Origin: an uncultured Eubacteriales bacterium
GTDB lineage: Bacteria > Bacillota > Clostridia > Lachnospirales > Bianqueaceae
Reading direction: 5' to 3'
Length of the DNA: 44,545 nucleotides
Assembly: GCA_902796435.1 (NCBI GenBank)
Contig: CADBPG010000200.1
Span: forward strand, 1 to 44,545
A model generated the notes under the pieces. The model saw nothing but the letters and a program-made list of their open reading frames with translations. It made no database searches and had not been told where the DNA came from. Both the position numbers and the translations under genes were made by a program. Each line of letters begins with the position of its first letter. Position 1 is the stretch's first letter. This document shows positions 7,962-14,103 of this stretch, piece after piece.

Positions 7962-9772
7962 ATGATGACGATTTAAAGAAAAAGAAGATACGTGCCGGTA
8001 TCATTTATGCTGTTGTCGTGATCGTACTGATGATCCTGATCAACCAGTTCATGAATTCCATGCAGACAAAAGATGTGCTGTACAGCGAATTCAAGACCAT
8101 GGTCAGCGAGGGCAAGGTCACCGCGGTGGAGATCAACACCGGCAGTGGTGAGATCAATTTCAAGGTCCAGGGAGACGACTATAAAGTCTACATCACAGAC
8201 CCCACAGAGGATCTGACCACCGTAACTGCCTATATCGAAAAATACAAGGTGCCGGAATATACCGGCGTTACAACAGAGACCAATATCTGGCTTTCCCTCT
8301 TGATCCAGTGGGTGCTGCCGCTGCTCATCTTCGCGGTTCTGTGGCGGTTCCTGGCCAAGGGCCTGACCAAGAACATGGGCGATTCCATGTCCTTCGGCAA
8401 GAGCAATGCCAAGATCTACGCGGAAAACGAGACCGGCGTGCGCTTTGCGGACGTTGCGGGCGAGGATGAAGCGAAGGAGTCTCTGGTAGAGATCGTAGAT
8501 CTCTTGCACAATCCGCAGAAATACACCGAGATCGGTGCAAGGATGCCGAAGGGCGCACTGCTTGTGGGCCCTCCGGGAACTGGTAAAACACTGTTAGCCA
8601 AAGCTGTGGCAGGCGAGGCCGGTGTACCGTTCTTCTCCATGTCCGGTTCCGAATTTGTCCAGATGTTCGTCGGTATGGGCGCGGCCCGGGTACGTGACCT
8701 GTTCAAACAGGCACAGGAAAAGGCCCCCTGTATCGTTTTCATCGATGAGATCGATGCCATCGGCCGCAGCCGTGACCAGTCCCTGTCCACCAACGATGAG
8801 CGTGAGCAGACCCTGAACCAGCTGTTGACCGAGATGGACGGTTTCGATTCTTCCAAGGGTGTCGTCATTCTGGGCGCCACCAACCGTCCCGAGATCCTGG
8901 ATCCGGCGCTTCTGCGTCCCGGCCGTTTTGACCGCCGCGTCATCGTGGAGATCCCGGATTATCCCGGCCGTCTGGCCATTCTGAAGGTCCACGCGAAAAA
9001 GGTCCGCATGTCCGACAGTGTCAAACTGGAGGCCATCGCGAAGACCACACCAGGTGCTTCCGGTGCGGATCTGGCAAATATCATCAACGAAGCAGCCCTT
9101 CTGGCCGTACGCAAGAACCGGAAGATGGTCGAGCAGTGGGATCTGGAAGAGGCTCTGGAAGTGGTCATCGCCGGTAACGTAAAGAAGGACCGTGTCCTTT
9201 CTCCGAAAGAAAAACGCTCTGTCGCGTATCACGAACTGGGCCATGCCTTCCTGGCACACATCCTGCCCTGTGCAGATGAAGTGCATAAGATCACGATCAT
9301 TCCCCGTACGAAAGGCGCTCTGGGTTATACCATGCAGCTGCCGGGCGAGGAGAAATACCTGGTCACCCGGGAAGAAATGGAGGATCAGATCGCAGTTTCT
9401 CTGGCTGGCCGAGCAGCGGAAGAAGTCATGCTGGGCCAGGTCTCTACCGGTGCGGCGAACGATATCGAGCAGGCGACCACGACGGCACGACGAATGGTCA
9501 CCATCTATGGTATGACAGACCGGTTCGACATGGTCGGACTGGAATCCCCCTCCGGACAGTATCTGGATGGCCGTCCGGTCTCCAACTGCAGCGCTGAAAC
9601 CCAGACGCAGATCGATCAGGAGATCCTTGCCATCATCAAGAAGCAGCATCAGCGGGCGATCAACCTCCTGCTGGAAAACAAGGAAAAGGTGCAAGTCCTT
9701 TCCGAATACCTGTTAGAGAAAGAAACTTTGACAGGAGAAGAATTCCTCCGCATCCTGGCTGAGAATTCGTAA
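7958..9772 (+). CDS. ftsH: ATP-dependent zinc metalloprotease FtsH
   Basis: The 604-residue protein has two membrane segments (about 13-31 and 105-127) flanking an extracytoplasmic loop. The AAA+ domain follows, with Walker A GPPGTGKT (204-211), Walker B FIDEID (acidic D263-E264) and ATNRPEILDPALLRPGRFDR. The M41 protease domain carries the zinc motif HELGH (425-429). FtsH is a membrane hexamer that extracts and degrades membrane and regulatory proteins. The start is TTG at 7958: AGGAGGTG ends 7 nt upstream and the TTG overlaps the previous stop. TTG may hold expression down. Being downstream of a J protein and two membrane proteins is unusual; in many Bacillota ftsH follows tilS-hpt. Confidence 0.97.
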   Translation: MNDDDLKKKKIRAGIIYAVVVIVLMILINQFMNSMQTKDVLYSEFKTMVSEGKVTAVEINTGSGEINFKVQGDDYKVYITDPTEDLTTVTAYIEKYKVPEYTGVTTETNIWLSLLIQWVLPLLIFAVLWRFLAKGLTKNMGDSMSFGKSNAKIYAENETGVRFADVAGEDEAKESLVEIVDLLHNPQKYTEIGARMPKGALLVGPPGTGKTLLAKAVAGEAGVPFFSMSGSEFVQMFVGMGAARVRDLFKQAQEKAPCIVFIDEIDAIGRSRDQSLSTNDEREQTLNQLLTEMDGFDSSKGVVILGATNRPEILDPALLRPGRFDRRVIVEIPDYPGRLAILKVHAKKVRMSDSVKLEAIAKTTPGASGADLANIINEAALLAVRKNRKMVEQWDLEEALEVVIAGNVKKDRVLSPKEKRSVAYHELGHAFLAHILPCADEVHKITIIPRTKGALGYTMQLPGEEKYLVTREEMEDQIAVSLAGRAAEEVMLGQVSTGAANDIEQATTTARRMVTIYGMTDRFDMVGLESPSGQYLDGRPVSNCSAETQTQIDQEILAIIKKQHQRAINLLLENKEKVQVLSEYLLEKETLTGEEFLRILAENS

Positions 9773-9786
9773 AAGGGAGCAGTACA

Positions 9787-10557
9787 ATGGCGCAAGCCGG
9801 AAAAAAGAAAAAAACCTGGCTCATTATCCTCTGCCTGGCTGTCCTCGCGGCAGCGGCAGCAGGAGCCTGGTATTATTTCAACCGTCCAGAGGAGACGGTC
9901 ACGGAATTAGAAACCGTATCTATAGACAAAGCACAGGTGGGCGACATCGTCCTTCTGGGCAGCTACGAGCAGGACAACGATCCGACCAACGGAGAAGAGG
10001 CGATCCCCTGGATCGTCGTGGCAGACGAGGACGGCAAGCTGCTCCTGCTCAGCTACTACGGTCTGGACAATAAACAGTACAACAGCAGCCCCCAGGAGAT
10101 CACATGGGAAGCTTGCGAGATCCGCACCTGGCTGAACCAGGATTTTTATCTGGGGCACTTTACAGAAGAAGAAAAGAGCCAGATCCAGCTCAGCCACCTG
10201 TCCACAGAGGACAATATCCGCTGGGGCACCGATGGCGGCCCGGACACGGAGGACTACGTTTTCCTGCTGTCGACGACAGAACTGGCAAAATACACCGGCG
10301 AACCCCTGGATGAGGCCAACCCGGCAAGAGAAGCCCAGCCCACCGCCTACGCCATCGAGAACGGCTCATGGTACAGCGGACTGGAAGGCTTCGAGAAAAA
10401 CTGCATCTTCTGGTGGACCCGCTCACCCGGCCCCCGCGCCGACAGCGTCTCCTGCGTCATGGGCGACGGCGTCGTCATGGATGGCAACCAATCCTGCTAC
10501 GTCAGTCAGGATCACTTCAGCATCCGACCCGCCCTCTGGCTCGACCGCACCAAGTAA
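9787..10557 (+). CDS. Membrane-anchored DUF6273-domain protein
   Basis: The 256-residue protein has a basic tail and a single membrane segment (about 10-28, WLIILCLAVLAAAAAGAWYY), then an extracytoplasmic DUF6273 domain. Diagnostic pieces are VGDIVLLGSYEQD, IPWIVV, LLLLSYYGLD, TWEACEIRTWLN, DYVFLLS, PTAYA, WWTRSPG and a C-terminal IRPALWL. This fold is common in clostridial surface proteins; no enzyme activity is established. It follows ftsH by 14 nt with an AAAAGGGAG site, and is the last gene of the operon. Confidence 0.85.
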   Translation: MAQAGKKKKTWLIILCLAVLAAAAAGAWYYFNRPEETVTELETVSIDKAQVGDIVLLGSYEQDNDPTNGEEAIPWIVVADEDGKLLLLSYYGLDNKQYNSSPQEITWEACEIRTWLNQDFYLGHFTEEEKSQIQLSHLSTEDNIRWGTDGGPDTEDYVFLLSTTELAKYTGEPLDEANPAREAQPTAYAIENGSWYSGLEGFEKNCIFWWTRSPGPRADSVSCVMGDGVVMDGNQSCYVSQDHFSIRPALWLDRTK

Positions 10558-10560
10558 GAC

Positions 10561-10589
10561 TTGCAATGTGCAGAACAGTATGATATACT
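10561..10589 (+). promoter_or_regulatory. Promoter directly after the DUF6273 gene
   Basis: TTGCAA (10561-10566), a 17-nt spacer and TATACT (10584-10589) preceded by TGA (extended -10) make a good promoter. It sits in the gap after the last gene and points to the small RNA candidate, not to a protein gene. Confidence 0.6.
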
Positions 10590-10595
10590 AACACA

Positions 10596-10675
10596 GTAAT
10601 CTCTATAGTGCATATGCGCCAACTCAAGCGCATACATGGAACACTTTACGGGCTGAAAAGCCCGTATTTTTTTTT
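10596..10675 (+). ncRNA. Candidate small RNA of about 80 nt
   Basis: The segment lies between a promoter and a strong terminator and has no credible reading frame. It can fold into a 5' hairpin, TATGCGC (10613-10619) pairing with GCGCATA (10628-10634) and closed outside by AGTG (10607-10610) with CACT (10642-10645), followed by the terminator hairpin. This is typical of a trans-acting small RNA. I do not recognise a known family. It could instead be only the terminator region of the ftsH operon. Confidence 0.45.
10648..10675 (+). terminator. Strong intrinsic terminator
   Basis: A perfect 7-bp GC-rich stem ACGGGCT / AGCCCGT with GAAA tetraloop is followed by a run of nine or more T. It ends the ftsH operon and the candidate small RNA. 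Confidence 0.9.
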
Positions 10676-11021
10676 ACCCTTACAGAAATCCGAAGTTTGA
10701 AAATGGACGGTGTAAACCTGAAGGGCTTACAACCGGACGTTTTCAAAACCTCGGATTTCGCCTCCCTACGAGACCGAAACAGCGAAGCTGTGAAAGGTCG
10801 AGTAGGGGGCGGGGTGCGAGAGCACGAAGTGCGCAGCGCACCGGTAAGGGTAATGTAATGACCTCGGATCCCGCCCTTATACGAGGATGGAGCAGCGCAG
10901 CTGCGAGAGTCCGAGTATAAGGGCGGTGCGCGAGAGCACGAAGTGCGCAGCGCAACGGTAAGGGTAGTGTAATCTAAAGGTCTCGGATTTCGCTTCTTTA
11001 TGAGGACAAAGAAGTATCAGT
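10676..11021. repeat. Tandem structured repeats (two units of 113 and 119 bp plus partial copies)
   Basis: Unit A starts with TCGGAT at 10751, unit B at 10864, and a truncated third copy at 10983. Each full unit holds two nested hairpins. In A the first is CGCCTCCCTAC (10759-10769) with GTAGGGGGCG (10802-10811); in B the same stem is CGCCCTTATAC (10872-10882) with GTATAAGGGCG (10915-10925). The bases differ but pairing is kept, and a GA/GA step and inner hairpin are conserved. The second hairpin carries GCACGAAGTGC in both. Units end with GGTAAGGGTA. A minimal unit without its hairpins lies inverted at 10676-10693. No open frame spans the region. It may be an interspersed element or a structured RNA. 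Confidence 0.75.
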
Positions 11022-11066
11022 ATACATTGATAACTAAATCTATAAGTATTAATCTAACCACACAAT

Positions 11067-11123
11067 AAAACGCATAGATAAGAAACCAACTTATGCAAAG
11101 TCGGTTTTTTATCTATGCGTTTT
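11067..11123 (-). terminator. Long inverted repeat, terminator of the XRE gene
   Basis: A 24-bp near-perfect stem (11067-11090 with 11100-11123) around a 9-nt loop has A/T runs at both outer ends. It lies 23 nt downstream of the XRE gene stop and can act in both directions. Confidence 0.75.
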
Positions 11124-11146
11124 GTGTTACTAGTTGCGAATGTTTG

Positions 11147-11494
11147 TCACTTCTTTTCAATCGAAGGAGTATCGATTCCGGTCAATCGGATCCCTGTCAG
11201 CAAAAGATCTAAAAGTTGCCCCTGCTTTTCCTGCGGAACACTTTTTAAGCTATGCAGCAGATGTTCCCATCGTTGATCCGCGTTTTCACCTTTGATCAAG
11301 TAATCCAGACTCTGTCCAAGAATCGTACTTAAATGGATCAGATTCTCTACTGATAAACCAGTTAAGCCTCGTTCGACCTCGCTGAAATGCTTTACGGAGA
11401 TGCCAAGCATTTCTGAAATTTCTTCCTGCGTGAGTTTCCTTTCTTTTCTGCAGGCCTTGATACGCAGCCCCATATCTTTTTTATAATCAATCAT
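11147..11494 (-). CDS. XRE-family (HTH_3) transcriptional regulator
   Basis: The 115-residue cytoplasmic protein has a Cro/C1-type helix-turn-helix at about 10-64: LRIKACRKERKLTQEEISEM, then VKHFSEVERGLTGLSVENL. The C-terminal 45 residues (about 70-115) are probably for dimerisation or ligand sensing. It has an ATG at 11494 with AAGGTGAAG upstream. It is divergent from the gene for the ribbon-repeat surface protein, and its promoter overlaps the TTGACA of that gene, so it probably represses both. Base composition around it is more AT-rich than the flanking operons, which may mark an acquired region. Confidence 0.9.
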   Translation of the reverse strand: MIDYKKDMGLRIKACRKERKLTQEEISEMLGISVKHFSEVERGLTGLSVENLIHLSTILGQSLDYLIKGENADQRWEHLLHSLKSVPQEKQGQLLDLLLTGIRLTGIDTPSIEKK

Positions 11495-11521
11495 AATACT
11501 TCACCTTAATACTTCACTCAA

Positions 11522-11546
11522 CCTATGTTGTTTATTTTAACACAGG
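11522..11546. promoter_or_regulatory. Probable operator of the XRE regulator
   Basis: CCTATGTT (11522-11529) and AACACAGG (11539-11546) form an imperfect inverted repeat, with 7 of 8 pairs and a 9-nt spacer. The half-site recurs as AACATAGG at 11617-11624, flanking the forward promoter. The arrangement suits a dimeric XRE repressor acting on both divergent promoters. Confidence 0.5.
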
Positions 11547-11575
11547 ATCATATCATAAAAACAAGGTAAAAGGTG

Positions 11576-11604
11576 TTGACAAAATAAACCTAAAATGTTA
11601 TGTT
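11576..11604 (+). promoter_or_regulatory. Promoter of the ribbon-repeat surface protein
   Basis: A perfect TTGACA (11576-11581), a 17-nt spacer and TATGTT (11599-11604) drive the gene at 11664. A hairpin ATGTTTTT (11600-11607) with AAAAACAT (11614-11621) covers the predicted transcription start. Confidence 0.75.
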
Positions 11605-11621
11605 TTTAACGATAAAAACAT

Positions 11622-11667
11622 AGGAGGTATGAGAAAAACTCGGGTTTTTCTCAATCAAATCTCATGA
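11622..11667 (+). promoter_or_regulatory. Leader hairpin and 12-codon mini-ORF between ribosome site and start
   Basis: AGGAGG (11622-11627) lies 36 nt before the ATG at 11664, too far to serve it directly. Between them is a perfect 9-bp hairpin, GAGAAAAAC (11631-11639) with GTTTTTCTC (11644-11652). An ATG at 11629 opens a 12-codon frame that ends in TGA overlapping the main start (ATGA). Either the hairpin brings the site near the start, or leader translation is coupled to the main gene. Confidence 0.5.
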
Positions 11668-14012
11668 AAAAACTATTATCTTTTGTGCTGATGGCTGTCA
11701 TAGTCATCGCCTCTCTGGCAACCCCTGCCTTTGCAGCGGAAGAGTATCCAGAGGTCACAGTAGGAACGCAGGTAGAAGTAGAAACAGTAGAAGGTGAAGA
11801 CCAGACCTTTGTCTTTACAGTACCTGCGGATGGTTTGTATTGCTTTGCTTCATCATGTACGGATGATACAGATCCGTTTATGAAATTGGGAACAGAGCCT
11901 GACAGTGATGATATCGCTTACAACGACGATTCTTCTGGAGACTATAATTTCAAGAAAACGCTTTCCTTAACTGCAGGTTATGTCATTTACTTGACGGTAG
12001 GTTCTAATGATGGCGGTGTTGTTCCGTTCATCATCACGACACTTGACGAATGTCCGCATGAGGATTGTTTATTCTATAATGAAGAACCGGCGAACAGTGC
12101 AAACACTGGAACAAAGGCACATTGGTATTGCCCTGATTGTGAATTGTATTTTGCTGAAGAAGATGAAGAGTTCCTCACACCTATCTCTTATGACGATCTG
12201 ATCATTCCAAAGATCGAATGCGATCATAGCGATATGGTCTTCGTCGAAGAAGTCCCGGCAACATTTGAAGAATCAGGAGTCATTGCGCACTGGGAATGCC
12301 AGATTTGTGGAGATTCTTTCGAAGACGAAGCAGCAGAGTTTTGGGTGAGCGAAGATGATCTTCGCATCCCGGTGTTGGAGTGCGCACATGAGCATCTGAC
12401 CTTTGTTGAAGAGGTCCCGGCAACGGACACGGAGGAGGGATGCAAGGAACATTGGTATTGTCCTGACTGCGAAAAATACTTTGAAGATGAAGACGCAGAA
12501 TGGGAGATAGATCCTGAGGACCTTGTCATATCGATAGCCTGTTTGCACGAAGGCATCTATTTCGTTGAAGAGATCCCTGCCACTGAGGAAGAAGAAGGCG
12601 TCAAGGCCCATTGGTACTGCCCGGACTGTGACAAGTATTTCTATGATGAAGATGCAGAATTTGAGCTTTATGAGGATGAACTTGTCATCGAGAAACTCTG
12701 TAGACATGAAAACATGGAATATCTCGAGGCCGTAGAACCCACGTATAAATCGGCTGGCCGTAATGCGCACTGGCACTGCCTGGATTGCGGCATGCGCTTT
12801 GAGGACGAGAATGGTGATTATCAGATCGTGTGGAGATATGATGTCCTGATCCCGCCGCTGAATGTTGCAGATTGCCCGCACGAAGAAGTCGTTTTTGTTG
12901 AAGCAGTAGAGCCTACCGAAGAAGAAAGCGGTCACATTGCCTACTGGGAATGTACAGAATGCCACTATTACTTCGCGGACGAGTCGAAGGAGCACATGTA
13001 TGAGGATGAAGATGTAATTACAAACATCGATGACTGCAAGCATGAAAACCTCGTTTATGTCGACGAAGTCCCCGCAACAAAAGAAGAGGACGGTCATATC
13101 GGATACTGGGAATGCCAGGATTGTGAAGAAATGTTCTCTTCGGAAGAAGCAGTACCGAAGAACAAATTGTATTTGAATGACATTGTCATCGACAGCCTGT
13201 GCGATCACGAGCATATGGTGTTCCATGAATATACGGCACCGACCTGTACTGAGTGGGGTAATAACCCTTATTGGGAATGTGAAGATTGCGAACGCTATTA
13301 TTATGACAAGGAAGGCACGAAAAAGATCACCGATAAGATGATAGACGGCCTTGAGCCGATCCCGCATAAGTTCGGCCCCTGGGTCACGACCATACAGCCT
13401 ACGCTTACAGAAAAGGGCATCCAGACCCGTTATTGTGAGTATGACGAATCACATACAGACACACGTACTATTCCGATGCTGAAGGATATCAAACTGGCCA
13501 CTGTATCCAGTGTAAAATCTTCTTACAGCTATACCGGCAAGGCGATCAAGCCGAAGGCCAAGGTCAAGATGGATGGCAAAACGCTTAAGGCCGGTACGGA
13601 CTATACCATTTCCTACAGCGCAAACAAGAAGGTCGGCAAAGCTACGATCACCATCAAAGGCATCGGCCTGTATGGTGGAACCCTGAAGAAGACCTTCAAG
13701 ATCGTTAAGGCAAAACAGCCGATGACGGTCAAAGCAAAGAATGCAACTGTCAAATACAGCAAGGTCAGGTCCAAGAAACAGACGCTGAAGATCAGCAAAG
13801 TCGCGACTATCAAAAAGGCTAAGGGCACTGTGACCTACAAAAAGGTTTCCGGCAATAAGAAGATCACCATCAATAAAAAGACGGGTCTGATCACTGTAGC
13901 AAAGGGAACCAAGAAGGGTAAGTATACCGTCAAGATCAAGGTATCGGCCAAGGGTACTTCCAGTTACAAAGCCGGGTCGAAGACGATCACAGTAAAGATC
14001 ACGGTTAAATAA
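11664..14012 (+). CDS. Secreted surface protein with eight Cx(H)...CxxC ribbon repeats and Ig-like domains
   Basis: The 782-residue protein has a signal peptide (about 1-24, cleavage after AFA) and a beta-sandwich resembling the pre-peptidase C-terminal fold (about 30-125). Eight repeats of about 48-55 residues follow, plus a degenerate ninth (about 130-600). Each repeat has C-x-H-E near the start, a VPAT-like step and HW-x-C-x-x-C near the middle, with D/E-rich ends, so each could bind one metal ion through Cys, His, Cys, Cys. The C-terminus holds an Ig-like module (SYTGKAIKPKAKV to FKIVKA) and a Lys-rich Ig-like module. No sortase motif was seen. The same C-terminal modules occur in the next gene. 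Its function is unknown; adhesion, wall binding or metal storage are possible. Confidence 0.85.
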   Translation: MKKLLSFVLMAVIVIASLATPAFAAEEYPEVTVGTQVEVETVEGEDQTFVFTVPADGLYCFASSCTDDTDPFMKLGTEPDSDDIAYNDDSSGDYNFKKTLSLTAGYVIYLTVGSNDGGVVPFIITTLDECPHEDCLFYNEEPANSANTGTKAHWYCPDCELYFAEEDEEFLTPISYDDLIIPKIECDHSDMVFVEEVPATFEESGVIAHWECQICGDSFEDEAAEFWVSEDDLRIPVLECAHEHLTFVEEVPATDTEEGCKEHWYCPDCEKYFEDEDAEWEIDPEDLVISIACLHEGIYFVEEIPATEEEEGVKAHWYCPDCDKYFYDEDAEFELYEDELVIEKLCRHENMEYLEAVEPTYKSAGRNAHWHCLDCGMRFEDENGDYQIVWRYDVLIPPLNVADCPHEEVVFVEAVEPTEEESGHIAYWECTECHYYFADESKEHMYEDEDVITNIDDCKHENLVYVDEVPATKEEDGHIGYWECQDCEEMFSSEEAVPKNKLYLNDIVIDSLCDHEHMVFHEYTAPTCTEWGNNPYWECEDCERYYYDKEGTKKITDKMIDGLEPIPHKFGPWVTTIQPTLTEKGIQTRYCEYDESHTDTRTIPMLKDIKLATVSSVKSSYSYTGKAIKPKAKVKMDGKTLKAGTDYTISYSANKKVGKATITIKGIGLYGGTLKKTFKIVKAKQPMTVKAKNATVKYSKVRSKKQTLKISKVATIKKAKGTVTYKKVSGNKKITINKKTGLITVAKGTKKGKYTVKIKVSAKGTSSYKAGSKTITVKITVK

Positions 14013-14035
14013 ATAGAAAAAAACAGCCTAATAAA

Positions 14036-14078
14036 GAATAGAAGACAGTACAAAGGCCATTTGTACTGTTTTCTATTC
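14036..14078 (+). terminator. 19-bp hairpin between the two surface-protein genes
   Basis: The 14036-14054 arm pairs with 14060-14078 around the loop GGCCA, with one G-T wobble. The T-rich 3' arm lacks a clean T run after it. It may be a weak terminator or an RNA-processing site that lowers expression of the downstream gene. Confidence 0.55.
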
Positions 14079-14103
14079 CTATCGATCGAAAGGAGAACGA
14101 TCA

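Noticed and set aside
10749-11000. CRISPR array
   Set aside because: Units are 113-119 bp, adjacent, with internal hairpins and no short-repeat/spacer pattern; no cas genes are near.
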